From contig NZ_JADEWY010000016.1 in assembly GCF_015207375.1 (NCBI RefSeq), forward strand, positions 1 through 64,000: DNA of 64,000 nucleotides, given 5' to 3'. Each line of letters starts with the position of its first letter. Position 1 is the first letter of the stretch. Below are positions 30,638 to 39,943 of the stretch, in pieces. Origin of the DNA: Coleofasciculus sp. LEGE 07092. GTDB lineage: Bacteria > Cyanobacteriota > Cyanobacteriia > Cyanobacteriales > Coleofasciculaceae. The position numbers and the translations under genes were made by a program. The notes beneath the pieces are model-generated. The model saw only the letters and a program-made list of their open reading frames with translations. It did no database searches and had not been told where the DNA came from.

Positions 30638-30798
30638 CGTAATTCACGAGAAGCCCCACCGCTCAACCCAATAGGGTTACTTTAGCATGAATCGCGGGGC
30701 AAGGTAGTTAAACTTTTAATCTGACTGCGTAAATCTTGCTGTTTGTATAAACTTAAAAGGGATTAAGAAATGTATACAGTTATTCCCTAAAACACGGC

Positions 30799-32007
30799 AT
30801 GGATACAAAAGCCTTCAAACGCTCACTCCACAGTTCAGAAAACTACCATCGTAAGGGATTCGGTCACGAAGCCGAAGTTGCGACTCAGTTGCAGTCAGCC
30901 TATCAAAGTAATCTAATTCAAGAAATTCGCAATAACAACTATCGGCTGGAACGAGGAGAAGTCACAATCCATCTGGCAGAAGCCTTTGGCTTTTGCTGGG
31001 GTGTAGAGCGAGCCGTCGCTATGGCTTATGAAACCCGCCAGCATTTTCCCACGGAGCAGATTTGGGTGACGAATGAAATCATTCACAACCCTTCAGTCAA
31101 CCAACGCTTGCAACAGATGCAAGTAGGATTTATACCGGTTGAGCAAGGCGATAAAGACTTTTCTGTCGTCGAGCAGGGTGATGTGGTGATTTTACCCGCC
31201 TTTGGTGCCAGCGTTCAGGAAATGCAACTGTTGAACGACAAGCAGTGCAAGATAGTCGATACTACCTGTCCTTGGGTTTCCAAAGTGTGGAACACGGTAG
31301 AAAAGCACAAGAAAAAGCAATATACCTCCATCATTCACGGCAAGTACAAGCATGAAGAAACGATTGCCACCAGTTCCTTTGCAGGCAAATACCTGGTAGT
31401 GTTGAATCTAAAAGAAGCTGAGTACGTTGCCGATTACATTCTCAATGGTGGTAATCAAGAGGAGTTTATGGCAAAATTCAGCCGTGCCTGTTCCCCTGGT
31501 TTTGACCCAGAACGGGATTTAGAACGTATCGGCATTGCCAATCAAACCACCATGCTCAAGAGTGAAACCGAGCAAATTGGCAAGCTGTTTGAGCGTACTA
31601 TGATGAAAAAGTACAGTCCTGCTGAGTTAAATGACCATTTCCAAAGCTTCAACACCATCTGCGATGCTACCCAAGAGCGGCAGGATGCCATGTTGGGGCT
31701 AGTCGCAGAAAAACTAGACTTGATGCTGGTAATTGGTGGCTTCAACTCATCGAATACCACCCAATTGCAACAAATCGCCATTGAGCGCAATATTCCATCC
31801 TATCACATTGACATTGCCGAGCGGATTCTGCCAGGGAATAAGCTAGAACACAAGCCACTGCACCATGATTTAGTCGTGACCGAAAATTGGCTGCCCTCTG
31901 GTGAGATTGTTGTTGGGGTAACTTCGGGAGCTTCGACACCGGATAAAGTAGTGGAGGATGCGATCAAGAAGATTTTTGAGTTGAAGGGAGCCGTTGCAGT
32001 GGTTTAA
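30799..32007 (+). CDS. ispH: 4-hydroxy-3-methylbut-2-enyl diphosphate reductase
   Basis: 402 residues, the cyanobacteria/plant size class. The last step of the methylerythritol phosphate pathway: HMBPP to IPP and DMAPP using a [4Fe-4S] cluster. Cluster ligands are Cys66 (GFCWGVERA), Cys157 ([11 protein letters not shown]) and Cys288 ([13 protein letters not shown]). [11 protein letters not shown] and GGFNSSNT are also typical. It has an N-terminal extension of about 50 residues compared with E. coli IspH, as in other cyanobacteria. It stands alone. Confidence 0.96.
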   Translation: MDTKAFKRSLHSSENYHRKGFGHEAEVATQLQSAYQSNLIQEIRNNNYRLERGEVTIHLAEAFGFCWGVERAVAMAYETRQHFPTEQIWVTNEIIHNPSVNQRLQQMQVGFIPVEQGDKDFSVVEQGDVVILPAFGASVQEMQLLNDKQCKIVDTTCPWVSKVWNTVEKHKKKQYTSIIHGKYKHEETIATSSFAGKYLVVLNLKEAEYVADYILNGGNQEEFMAKFSRACSPGFDPERDLERIGIANQTTMLKSETEQIGKLFERTMMKKYSPAELNDHFQSFNTICDATQERQDAMLGLVAEKLDLMLVIGGFNSSNTTQLQQIAIERNIPSYHIDIAERILPGNKLEHKPLHHDLVVTENWLPSGEIVVGVTSGASTPDKVVEDAIKKIFELKGAVAVV

Positions 32008-32036
32008 CGGTTGCTGATGGGGTGGACGGCTCTGCT

Positions 32037-32059
32037 CCCTTCTCCTTTGGCGAGAAGGG
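32037..32059. terminator. hairpin after ispH
   Basis: CCCTTCTC-ctttggc-GAGAAGGG, perfect 8-bp stem 29 bases after the ispH stop, between convergent genes. No T-run follows. This motif is also a common cyanobacterial intergenic repeat, so terminator function is likely but not certain. Confidence 0.5.
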
Positions 32060-32118
32060 TTGGGGGTTAGGTTATTCTGAATCTACTTCATGCAACTGAG
32101 AACTGCTATAAAGTCCAA

Positions 32119-32991
32119 TTATTCGTGATTAGCACCATCAGGCATGATAGCTCCCTTTAAGTCCGCACCCCGCAGATTAACCTGATTCAAATTCGCATCA
32201 ATCAAAACCGCTTCCACCAAAATTGCCTCAGTCAAATTAGACCAACAAAGGTTCGCTCGATATAAATTTGCCTTGGTTAAATTCGCCCCTCGTAAGGTTG
32301 TCCAACTCACGCTAGCACCTCGCAATTTAGCTCCCACGAGGATAGCACTTGCCATATTCGTGCCACTTACTTTTGCCCGACTCAAGTCTGCCTGAGTCAA
32401 GTTTGCCCCAGTTAGGTTCGCTCCATTTAAAAGGACTTTACACAGACTTGCCCCTTTGAGGTTGGCTTCAATCAGAATTGCATTCGTCAAGTTAGCCTCA
32501 TCCAAGTTGGCTCCCATTAAAATAGCATTGGAAAGATTGGTGCGGCTCATTGATGTTCCAAGCAGTTTGGCTCGACTCAAATTGGCATCCCGGAGAACGG
32601 ACTCGCTCAGAATTGCTTCAGTAAAGTTAGCTCCACTTAAATTTGCACCAGTCAGATTGGACGCTCGCAGACTCGCATCTGTCAAGTTGGCTTCACTGAA
32701 ATTGGCTTGGATCAGGTTACAAGCAATAAGATTTACTTCTTGCAAATCGGCACCCCGCAGGGTGGCTTTACTAAGATTAGCTTCCCGCAGGTTGACGAGT
32801 TTGAGAGATGCGCCCGTGAGATTACTTTCACTCAGATTCGCTCCGCGCAGATTAGATTGACTCAGGTCAACTCCAATTAAAGACGCACCCCGCAGATCCA
32901 CATCTCGAAAGTCCCGTTCACCTGCCGCATAGCGTTCCAGCAGTTCACCGGCATCCATGACTATTGCCTCGTCTTTTACTTTTAAATTCAT
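32119..32991 (-). CDS. pentapeptide repeat protein
   Basis: 290 residues. After about 25 residues nearly the entire protein is A(N/D)LxxA-type pentapeptide repeats (LRGANLSESNLTGASLKLVN is typical), about 50 repeats, which would build a long beta helix. No signal peptide or other domain. It is longer than the copy at 5138 and has more Asn than Asp. Function unknown. Confidence 0.9.
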   Translation of the reverse strand: MNLKVKDEAIVMDAGELLERYAAGERDFRDVDLRGASLIGVDLSQSNLRGANLSESNLTGASLKLVNLREANLSKATLRGADLQEVNLIACNLIQANFSEANLTDASLRASNLTGANLSGANFTEAILSESVLRDANLSRAKLLGTSMSRTNLSNAILMGANLDEANLTNAILIEANLKGASLCKVLLNGANLTGANLTQADLSRAKVSGTNMASAILVGAKLRGASVSWTTLRGANLTKANLYRANLCWSNLTEAILVEAVLIDANLNQVNLRGADLKGAIMPDGANHE

Positions 32992-33355
32992 TTGTACATA
33001 GAAAAACCCTCGACTCCTTTACCCAAATCCAATCAGCAGGGGAGCGGGGTAGATAGCTAACGGGTCGGTTATTTGTGCCATGCTGCACTAGTAAACGTCT
33101 AGCAATTTCCGTTTTTGCGCCTTGCCTCTTGTGGTTTCACGATTTACTCCAAAGCTAGCTTAATTCCAACATTGGGGGTCACTCACGCCGTTGCAAAGAA
33201 TCGAAAGAAAAGAAAAGCGAACCGTTGCTGCACCAAAAAATCTGCGACAATCATGATGTTGCAGTCAGCCGTCAGCTCTTCGAGCGTCTGAGGCAATTCC
33301 TCCACTGCCGTGCATCTGACTGCTGATAGCGAATAGCTAAGGAAAGAATAGAGCA
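32992..33355. other. divergent intergenic region upstream of ilvD
   Basis: 364 bases with promoters for the pentapeptide gene and for ilvD. I see no recognisable riboswitch, leader peptide or operator. Confidence 0.4.
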
Positions 33356-35038
33356 ATGCCGGACAACGTTAGAAGCAAAATCGTAACTCAGGGCGTTCAG
33401 CGATCGCCTAACCGTGCCATGCTACGGGCAGTTGGTTTCACCGATGAAGATTTCACCAAACCAATAGTCGGCTTGGCAAATGGATATAGTACTATCACCC
33501 CCTGCAATATGGGGTTAAACGACCTCGCCAAACGCGCCGAAGCCGGACTCAAACAGGCAGGTGCCATGGCTCAAATGTTCGGCACGATTACGATTAGCGA
33601 CGGCATCTCCATGGGAACCGAAGGGATGAAATATTCCCTGGTGTCGCGGGAAGTGATTGCCGACTCCATCGAAACTGTCTGCAACGGTCAAAGTATGGAT
33701 GGGGTGCTAGCTATTGGCGGCTGCGATAAGAATATGCCTGGGGCAATGATTGCGATCGCACGCCTGAATATCCCAGCCATTTTCGTCTACGGTGGCACCA
33801 TCAAACCCGGATCTCACAACGGCTGTGACTTAACTGTTGTCAGTGCCTTTGAAGCCGTGGGACAATACAGCGCTGGCAAACTGCCAGAATCCGAACTGCT
33901 GGAAGTGGAACGTAAAGCCTGCCCCGGTGCGGGTTCCTGCGGTGGGATGTTTACCGCTAACACCATGTCTTCCGCATTTGAAGCCATGGGCATGAGCCTG
34001 CCTTATTCTTCCACTATGGCGGCTGAAGATGCCGAAAAAGCCGATAGTGCCGAAAAATCCGGCTTCGTGTTAGTTGATGCCATTCGCCAGCAACGGTTGC
34101 CCAAGCAGATTTTAACCCGCAAAGCCTTTGAGAATGCAATTGCTGTAATTATGGCAGTCGGCGGTTCCACCAATGCTGTCTTGCATTTATTAGCGATCGC
34201 CCAAGCCATTGGGGTTGAATTATCCCTAGATGACTTTGAAACCATTCGCGCCAAAGTCCCCGTTTTGTGCGACCTCAAACCCAGTGGCAAATATGTGGCA
34301 ACCGACTTGCACCGAGTGGGCGGCATTCCCCAAGTCATGAAAATGCTGCTAGTCCACAACCTTCTGCACGGTGATGCCCTGACGATTACAGGTCAAACGA
34401 TTGCCGAAGTTTTGGCAGATGTCTCCGATGAACCCCCGTCGGATCAAGATATTATTCGTCCTTGGGATAAGCCGATGTATGCACAAGGACACCTGGCAAT
34501 CTTGAGAGGCAATCTGGCAACCGAAGGTGCGGTAGCGAAGATTACTGGGGTGAAAAATCCGCAAATTACAGGTCCGGCGCGGGTGTTTGAGTCTGAAGAA
34601 GCCTGCCTGGATGCAATTTTGGCAGGTAAGATTAATCCCGGTGACGTAATTATTGTCCGTTACGAGGGACCCAAAGGGGGTCCGGGAATGCGGGAAATGC
34701 TAGCACCTACCTCCGCTCTTATCGGCGCGGGTTTGGGAGATTCAGTTGGATTGATTACCGATGGTCGCTTCTCCGGTGGTACTTATGGCATGGTAGTCGG
34801 TCACGTTGCCCCAGAAGCTGCCGTTGGCGGTGCGATCGCGTTAGTGCAAGAGGGCGACTCGATTACCATTGATGCCCCAGCACGATTGTTGCAAATCAAC
34901 ATATCCGACGAAGAACTGGCGCAGCGGAGTGCTAATTGGCAATCCCCGAAATCCCGCTATACAACAGGAGTACTGGCGAAGTATGCCAAATTAGTCTCTT
35001 CTAGCAGTGTTGGTGCCGTAACCGATTTGAATTTATGA
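33356..35038 (+). CDS. ilvD: dihydroxy-acid dehydratase
   Basis: 560 residues. It removes water from 2,3-dihydroxyisovalerate or its homologue to give the keto acid precursors of valine and isoleucine. Hallmarks: cluster cysteines in GGCDKNMPG and [16 protein letters not shown], the [12 protein letters not shown] stretch, and [11 protein letters not shown]. The length and motifs fit the short [2Fe-2S]-type IlvD of cyanobacteria and plants. No other ilv genes are in view. Confidence 0.97.
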   Translation: MPDNVRSKIVTQGVQRSPNRAMLRAVGFTDEDFTKPIVGLANGYSTITPCNMGLNDLAKRAEAGLKQAGAMAQMFGTITISDGISMGTEGMKYSLVSREVIADSIETVCNGQSMDGVLAIGGCDKNMPGAMIAIARLNIPAIFVYGGTIKPGSHNGCDLTVVSAFEAVGQYSAGKLPESELLEVERKACPGAGSCGGMFTANTMSSAFEAMGMSLPYSSTMAAEDAEKADSAEKSGFVLVDAIRQQRLPKQILTRKAFENAIAVIMAVGGSTNAVLHLLAIAQAIGVELSLDDFETIRAKVPVLCDLKPSGKYVATDLHRVGGIPQVMKMLLVHNLLHGDALTITGQTIAEVLADVSDEPPSDQDIIRPWDKPMYAQGHLAILRGNLATEGAVAKITGVKNPQITGPARVFESEEACLDAILAGKINPGDVIIVRYEGPKGGPGMREMLAPTSALIGAGLGDSVGLITDGRFSGGTYGMVVGHVAPEAAVGGAIALVQEGDSITIDAPARLLQINISDEELAQRSANWQSPKSRYTTGVLAKYAKLVSSSSVGAVTDLNL

Positions 35039-35057
35039 ATTAAGGCAACTCCCCGTA

Positions 35058-35078
35058 GGACAGGCATCTTGCCTGTCC
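35058..35078. terminator. hairpin after ilvD
   Basis: GGACAGGCA-tct-TGCCTGTCC, a perfect 9-bp stem 20 bases after ilvD. The sequence is also a widespread cyanobacterial palindromic repeat, so it may be a repeat used as terminator. Confidence 0.55.
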
Positions 35079-35194
35079 TCTATCCTCACCATCTCCTGCC
35101 CAGTTAATTGCTTCATTTTCTTTAGAATTGTTAAAATAATCGTAACCTTTGTTTAGCGATTATTACGTTGAACGTTATTTAGGAGTCAAAAAAC

Positions 35195-35368
35195 ATGGCA
35201 GATAGAACGACAACCAAGACCAAAAACACCAATACTGAGACTCAACAATTATTGCCGCCAATGGATCAAACCACCGCAACCCTAAACTTGAGTCCTTTAC
35301 CCAACAATCGTCCCATTTCTAAGAATGTTACTGAAGATACTGACGCACTTATGGGTTATCTGGACTAA
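35195..35368 (+). CDS. 57-residue protein with NRPI motif
   Basis: Short gene with AGGAG nine bases upstream of ATG. The product is polar, with an N-terminal Thr/Lys-rich part, then LPNNRPIS and a C-terminal ending DALMGYLD. From memory, longer cyanobacterial proteins carry several (G/N)NRP(I/V) units and end in the same LMGY(I/L)D; this would be a one-unit version. Function unknown. It lies 156 bases after ilvD and is read in the same direction. Confidence 0.7.
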   Translation: MADRTTTKTKNTNTETQQLLPPMDQTTATLNLSPLPNNRPISKNVTEDTDALMGYLD

Positions 35369-35492
35369 GTTAACGCTTTCTTGCGTAAGGAATTATCCCG
35401 ATTTCTGGGTTAGAAGTTGGGGTTTTTCCTAGTTACATCTATTGACAAAATCACTAGATTCTGTATACCTAGATTGAGGTATTTCTAGCCCT

Positions 35493-35693
35493 TCACAAAC
35501 CTGGAAATACACGATTGAGCTCAAGCAATAAGTCTAAAAAACCAGGAAGTTTAACCGTTTCATTCCGTAATGCAATCCGTCTGATACGATAGTCAAAATT
35601 CCCTTGAGTATCTTGATAGGGTTGACTGTAGCGTTATTCAATCAGACGATGATACTCAGCTAAGGAAAAGCGCTTCGTTGTCACCTGGAGCAT
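35493..35693 (-). pseudogene. Uma2-family gene remnant, internally deleted
   Basis: The start reads MLQVTTKRFSLAEYHRLIE and then meets TAA. The same frame continues with a C-terminal-looking piece (RYSQPYQDTQGNFDYRI and VKLPGFLDLLLE) to a TGA. The opening is the typical N terminus of Uma2 (PD-(D/E)xK-like) proteins of about 190 residues. The middle, with all catalytic residues, is gone and the join is closed by a stop. It is a decayed gene lying against the DUF4336 gene end. Confidence 0.7.
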
Positions 35694-35696
35694 AAG

Positions 35697-36926
35697 TTAT
35701 ATTTTTTCCTTCCGTGGGGGTACGATACCTCGCTTGGTAAGACGTTCATCAATTTCTCTGAGGAATCCAAAGTCTTTTTCCAGGAGGGGCTGACTTCCAT
35801 TGGCGAGTACGCCCTCCGGAGATGAGAACTTAATCTCAAGGAAGGCAAACGCCTGCCGAAACTGGCGCGGACTTGCCTCAATGGGCGAATCTAAGTGGCA
35901 GGGAACAATCCGCTCAAAATTCCAACTCGCCACTTTATCAGCCCAGTCAATCGTTGCCTGAGGTGCTCGATTGAGAATGAGAGTTTGTAGAATCGGTGCT
36001 ACAAACAACCGTCCACCCCCTCCCAAGGTATTAAATGACTGCTTCCAGTTATCCTGCCATCGAAAGGGAAACAACCCGAAATACCCTTTCCTTGACCGAT
36101 TAGGCGCTTTGAGGGCATTACGGAATACTTGTCCCCATCCAATTGTTTCTAGGGCACTCGGTTGGAAGTAAAATGCAAACAGCGAGATGCGCTGCCATCC
36201 CTTACGGCGGTTTTCTGGATTGTCCTCTACACTATCAAAGGCACTATCCTTGGCATGGAACAGCAAGGGATAGGGGTCAAGTTGAACAATCTCCGGCGGT
36301 TCATCGGGTACGGAAACCACCAAATCAGTGACAAGTAGAGTACGCGATCGCTTATCGAAAAAGGCTACTTCTGCAAACCGCCCCGGTCCAAGTTCGAGGG
36401 GACCGAGTATCCCGTAGTCAAATTGGTCGGCAAAGGGGGCTTTGCTGCTATCGGTTGGAAGAACAGATGTGCGTTTGGCAGGACAACCAAGCCAACTCAA
36501 GGGAAGGTTTACAGGAAAACTCCACTGCTTCGGAGCTACAAAGACTTGCGACTTTGGAAAGCGTCTGGCGAAGGGACCGACAAAGACTTTATGCTCTAAG
36601 CCAGAGATGGTGGGTAAGATGATGTACTTAACATCGCCATGCTCTGCTACTAATTCTTTGACCAGTCGGATACATTCTCGGGTTGGCGCAACGGGTGCAT
36701 AGATAAGCAAACCGCCTGTATCGAGTTTCACAACAGTCATGCGAATTGGCACGACGACGTAGAGAATACCCTGCAACTGGTCGAACGTCCAAATTTTGTC
36801 CTTAACCACTTCTTTGCGAATGGTCTGCCGCCTACCATAGGGGTAAAGTGGCATGGCGGGCCAGAAGAGCCAAGATAAGTCTCTTGGGTGGATGCTTTGT
36901 TGTGCCTGCGTTTCTTGCGCGTTCAT
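35697..36926 (-). CDS. DUF4336 domain-containing protein
   Basis: About 409 residues from ATG (MNAQETQAQQ); a GTG five codons upstream is in frame. The pattern PYGRRQTIRKEVVKDKIWTF, then VVPIRMTVVKLDTGGLLIYAPV and PTISGLEHKVFVGPFAR, matches DUF4336, a metallo-beta-lactamase-like fold common in photosynthetic organisms. The classical HxHxDH metal motif is not visible, so hydrolase activity is doubtful. No signal peptide. Function unknown. Confidence 0.85.
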   Translation of the reverse strand: MNAQETQAQQSIHPRDLSWLFWPAMPLYPYGRRQTIRKEVVKDKIWTFDQLQGILYVVVPIRMTVVKLDTGGLLIYAPVAPTRECIRLVKELVAEHGDVKYIILPTISGLEHKVFVGPFARRFPKSQVFVAPKQWSFPVNLPLSWLGCPAKRTSVLPTDSSKAPFADQFDYGILGPLELGPGRFAEVAFFDKRSRTLLVTDLVVSVPDEPPEIVQLDPYPLLFHAKDSAFDSVEDNPENRRKGWQRISLFAFYFQPSALETIGWGQVFRNALKAPNRSRKGYFGLFPFRWQDNWKQSFNTLGGGGRLFVAPILQTLILNRAPQATIDWADKVASWNFERIVPCHLDSPIEASPRQFRQAFAFLEIKFSSPEGVLANGSQPLLEKDFGFLREIDERLTKRGIVPPRKEKI

Positions 36927-37233
36927 CGTGGTTCTATCCACGCCACGACCCCCTCTTTAAATTCCCAACCCTCAAAATGGTTGTGTCTATTCCCCACTCT
37001 AGTTTCTCATGACCCGGGGAATTGAATGATGTCAGTCGTGATGTAGTTTACAAGGTAGAGGCTGAAATAGCAGCGCTGCGGTATTAGGCTACGAGCTTGC
37101 AACCCTAATTTTACGATTTGCGATCGCCCCTAACACTTTTCACCCCTTAGTGACGTGTTACTTTGTCAAGGCTGCGCTACGCTAGTAGTGTTGGCTAAGT
37201 TATCTATTGAGTTATCGAGTTTAAGAGGAAACG

Positions 37234-37722
37234 ATTATCGCTAAGAAACAACTAATCAACCATCACATCAAGTCTCCTCAGGTTCTTTTAATTGACCATG
37301 AGAACAATAATCGCGGTTTGACGGATACCCGCGAGGCGTTGCAACTAGCTGAGAGTGTGGGACTTGACCTTGTCGTAGTCTCTGAAAGCAAGGATGCTCC
37401 AGTGGCTAAGATTTTGGACTATGGTAAACATCAATACCAACAGAAAAAACGTCAACGCCAAAGCGCTAAACCAACGATGAAGGAAGTTAAACTCCGTCCA
37501 AACGTTGGTGAGTCGGATTACAGCTTACGCATTGATAGAGCCGTCGAGTGGTTGGGTAAGGGTGATTCAGTTAAATTTCAGATTCGTTTACGGGGTCGGG
37601 AACACCAACATCGCGATCGCGCCGCAGAACTATTAGACCGCATTGTCAATGACCTAGGTGAAGCTGGGAAAGTCCAGTCTTTGGATAAACGGGCACTGAT
37701 TGTTCAGGTTACTCCCGGCTAG
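37234..37722 (+). CDS. infC: translation initiation factor IF-3-like protein, AUU start
   Basis: 162 residues when begun at ATT 37234. The frame has an in-frame TAA at 37222 and no ATG, GTG or TTG before TTG 37318, which lies inside the conserved N domain. AAGAGG sits five bases before the ATT. The N domain reads QLINHHIKSPQVLLIDHENN, then TDTREALQLAESVGLDLVVV, as in IF-3. A lysine/arginine linker (YQQKKRQRQSAK) joins the C domain (KEVKLRPNVGESDYSLRIDR; FQIRLRGREHQH). E. coli infC also starts at AUU, by which IF-3 represses itself. The protein is diverged and may be a second IF-3 beside a canonical one elsewhere. Confidence 0.88.
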   Translation: MIAKKQLINHHIKSPQVLLIDHENNNRGLTDTREALQLAESVGLDLVVVSESKDAPVAKILDYGKHQYQQKKRQRQSAKPTMKEVKLRPNVGESDYSLRIDRAVEWLGKGDSVKFQIRLRGREHQHRDRAAELLDRIVNDLGEAGKVQSLDKRALIVQVTPG

Positions 37723-37832
37723 AGTAACTTTTCTGGAAGTTCCGAGAAAATCGCTCGCATCAGCGTAACAGAAATAAGTAAGCCGCTATTGCTCTCCCTT
37801 GTTCTCCTTTATCTAGAAGAAGGGAAATATCA

Positions 37833-37868
37833 CTTTATGCCGTCTTGTACTATTGCAGGGCGGCATAA
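37833..37868. repeat. 9-bp inverted repeat TTTATGCCG/CGGCATAAA
   Basis: Perfect inverted repeat with an 18-base loop, about 110 bases after the IF-3-like gene. It could be a terminator or a remnant palindromic element. Confidence 0.4.
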
Positions 37869-37951
37869 ATAACTGGCGACTTCCAGTCGAGCAAACCCTC
37901 AAATCAACATCTATAACTTTGAGATTAAAACAGTGATAGGAGAAGAATACC

Positions 37952-38398
37952 ATGTCCAAAACGCGATATGAAACCGACTATCATCGATGGCTCGAAGAAA
38001 CGGTCAACCAATTACGAGAACGGAATTTTAATGAGGTTGATTGGGATAATTTGATAGAAGAGTTAGAAAGTATGGGAAAAAGTGATAGACGGGCTGTATT
38101 AAGTCTTTTAACCCGTTTATTAGAACATCTACTGAAATTATCCTATTGGGAAGCCGAAAAAGAGCATTCAGGCAATCATTGGGCTGCGGAAATTGTCAAC
38201 TTTCGCGCTCAGATTCAACATCGTTTAGAAGATAGTCCCAGTTTAAAACCTGAACTTGAAGCAATGTATGCTAAAGCATATCCTGTAGCGGTTAAGTCTG
38301 TCTCTAAGCTGTTTTCACTGCCGGAAGATGCTCATATTTCTCTAGAACAAGCCTTAGATGAAGATTGGTTTATTGTAGATAAATCTGAAGATTTTTGA
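37952..38398 (+). CDS. DUF29 domain-containing protein
   Basis: 148 residues, all-helical, with the DUF29 pattern: YETDYHRWLEETVNQLRERN, then VDWDNLIEELESMGKSDRRA and LLEHLLKLSYWEAE. GGAGAAG lies upstream of ATG. DUF29 proteins are very abundant in cyanobacteria, often near toxin-antitoxin or mobile DNA; a function is not established. It marks the left edge of the accessory region reaching to 43.9 kb. Confidence 0.9.
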   Translation: MSKTRYETDYHRWLEETVNQLRERNFNEVDWDNLIEELESMGKSDRRAVLSLLTRLLEHLLKLSYWEAEKEHSGNHWAAEIVNFRAQIQHRLEDSPSLKPELEAMYAKAYPVAVKSVSKLFSLPEDAHISLEQALDEDWFIVDKSEDF

Positions 38399-38439
38399 GT
38401 GAAGTGTCGCTAAGTGAATAGGCGAAGAGAAGTCCCTCG

Positions 38440-38496
38440 GATAATGACGTGCAAACAGAACTGATTTTTGACTGGGAACGGGATCATTATCAGTAG
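38440..38496 (+). pseudogene. XisI-family remnant
   Basis: The frame SDNDVQTELIFDWERDHYQ ending in TAG matches the region DVEVQxIFDxERDHYQ of XisI, a small protein named for control of fdxN element excision and usually paired with XisH. Only about 19 residues remain. The rest of the gene (normally about 110 residues) is missing on both sides. Confidence 0.55.
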
Positions 38497-38690
38497 GCGG
38501 AAGGCGATCGCCCGAACAGCAATTACACTTCTCAGATTGAGGTGTGGCAAGCGATGCTGGGAAAGTTGGGAGGGAATGAATGAGCGATAAGCTTTCTTCG
38601 GTATGCAACGCTTGCGCCCCCTCCTTTCCGTCCGATACTTTCGCCTACAATGAGGCTACAGCTCGCGTTGCTAATTAAACTAACTGCTCT

Positions 38691-38900
38691 ATGCCAGAAA
38701 TCGTAGAGATTCCTATCGAACTAACCCGATTCCAGCTTCCCCAAGCGGTTCACGCACGCTTACAATTTTTGTTGGATCGTCAGGACGAGGGCTATACACT
38801 GTCTCAGGCAGAACGACAGGAAGCAGAAGGACTTGTGGAACTGGTGGAATTTTTATCTCTACTGCGTTTGCGATCGACACGGGTGATGAAGCAAGCATAG
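38691..38900 (+). CDS. small protein paired with an HNH gene
   Basis: 69 residues (MPEIVEIPIELTRFQLPQAV), helical and acidic, with ERQEAEGLVELVEFLSLLRL. I know this type as a conserved cyanobacterial small protein encoded directly before an HNH endonuclease gene. Here its stop codon is followed without a gap by the ATG of the decayed HNH gene, so the pair was an operon. Its role may be regulation or inhibition of the nuclease (inference). Confidence 0.7.
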   Translation: MPEIVEIPIELTRFQLPQAVHARLQFLLDRQDEGYTLSQAERQEAEGLVELVEFLSLLRLRSTRVMKQA

Positions 38901-39103
38901 ATGGCAACGATTCCAGCTTCCCTGCGTCGATTAGTCATTCAAAGAGCAGATAATGGAAAGAACACTTTGATTGAAACGGTGTGCAAGTTGCCGGGTTGAC
39001 AGCTACAGGTAGAGCAACGGTGCAAGCACTTGATTTGAATCGAGCAACAATGTTGGCGATTAGGGCAGAAGAGGAATTGCTAGGTCGTCATCCACCACCC
39101 TAA
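38901..39103 (+). pseudogene. HNH endonuclease gene with the catalytic core deleted
   Basis: It begins MATIPASLRRLVIQRA, the normal N terminus of cyanobacterial HNH proteins, and ends with GLTATGRATVQALDLN and LAIRAEEELLGRHPPP, their normal C terminus. The about 75 residues between, with the CxxC and HNH motifs, are missing. A frame change at about 38995 follows, since the first frame stops at 38999. This is an internally deleted, frameshifted pseudogene, still directly joined to its small upstream partner. Confidence 0.8.
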
Positions 39104-39177
39104 ACTTGCCTTGACTGAAGTTGCTGTTCTAACGTTGGCAGGCAATGAATGAGCGATCGCTTTTCCTCATCGTCCTA

Positions 39178-39242
39178 GGTGCGATAGCGAAGCGCTGCTG
39201 CGTTCGCCCTTGGCGTTGCCGAAGGCTAGCGCAGATCGCACC
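39178..39242. repeat. palindromic intergenic repeat
   Basis: GGTGCGAT and ATCGCACC flank a GC-rich core with GCGAAGCGCTGCTGCG and GGCTAGCGCAG. GCGAAGC/GCTAGCG-type modules recur across cyanobacterial genomes; a related one interrupts the Cas12k remnant at 43384-43440. Confidence 0.65.
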
Positions 39243-39253
39243 ACTAGTCGTAT

Positions 39254-39580
39254 TCATTCGTCTTCCTGTTGTTCTAAAATCGCCTCAATATCCCGTGCGG
39301 CGTGGAGAATTCGCACGATTTCAATGTAATCATCAAAAGATAAATAAAAAATCAGGTGCTTCTCAAATCCCTTAACTGACCACTTCCGCAAACCTTCTAA
39401 ACGGGGATTAGTTACTGGATAAGGGCGACCCATCCCTGACATTTGGGCTAATTTAGCACAGGTTTGACGTACTGCATCAAAAAATCGCAAGGCTGTATCC
39501 GAGTTATTCTGGGCGATGTAAGCAAAGTGTTCGTCTATATCTTGGCTTGCCCTTGGCGTGATGACAATGCGTTTGGTCAT
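39254..39580 (-). CDS. ParE/RelE-type toxin
   Basis: 108 residues from the ATG giving MTKRIVITPRASQDIDEHF; the frame is open further upstream but that part overlaps the antitoxin. The pattern ASQDIDEHFAYIAQNN, then GRPYPVTNPRLEGLRKWSVK and IEIVRILHAARDIEAIL is that of the ParE/RelE fold; ParE members poison gyrase. The ATG overlaps the antitoxin stop by 4 bases (ATGA), typical of type II toxin-antitoxin operons. Confidence 0.9.
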   Translation of the reverse strand: MTKRIVITPRASQDIDEHFAYIAQNNSDTALRFFDAVRQTCAKLAQMSGMGRPYPVTNPRLEGLRKWSVKGFEKHLIFYLSFDDYIEIVRILHAARDIEAILEQQEDE

Positions 39581-39828
39581 TCCTGAGTTTGTTGAAGTCC
39601 TTGCATTAACTGAGTGCGTTTTTGCTCCCACCAATCATCTGTCACTTCTATGGGTTCGCCACTATCCAAACCTTCCAGTAATAATGCCTCAACTCGTGCA
39701 GCTTCGGCTTGTTCTTGGAGAATCAGGTGCAGGATGTATTCCGACGCATTGCTATAACCTCCCTTAGCGACTTGTTGCTCGACAAACGATTGAATGCTCT
39801 CAGGAAGCGAAATATTCAGCGGGGTCAT
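39577..39828 (-). CDS. ParD-type antitoxin
   Basis: 83 residues. The N-terminal ribbon-helix-helix region is LNISLPESIQSFVEQQVAKG, then YSNASEYILHLILQEQ, which binds DNA and represses the operon in this family. The acidic C-terminal tail would wrap the ParE toxin encoded directly downstream. Confidence 0.9.
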   Translation of the reverse strand: MTPLNISLPESIQSFVEQQVAKGGYSNASEYILHLILQEQAEAARVEALLLEGLDSGEPIEVTDDWWEQKRTQLMQGLQQTQE

Positions 39829-39943
39829 AACTCTTTTACTGATTCCGGTTGTCTTTAGTCAAGTTGTTTAACTTTTAGCTTACTCTTTGTAGCTTGTTGG
39901 ATGAGGTTATCCTGTCGGGCGCGATCGCATCTCGGAGGATGAA

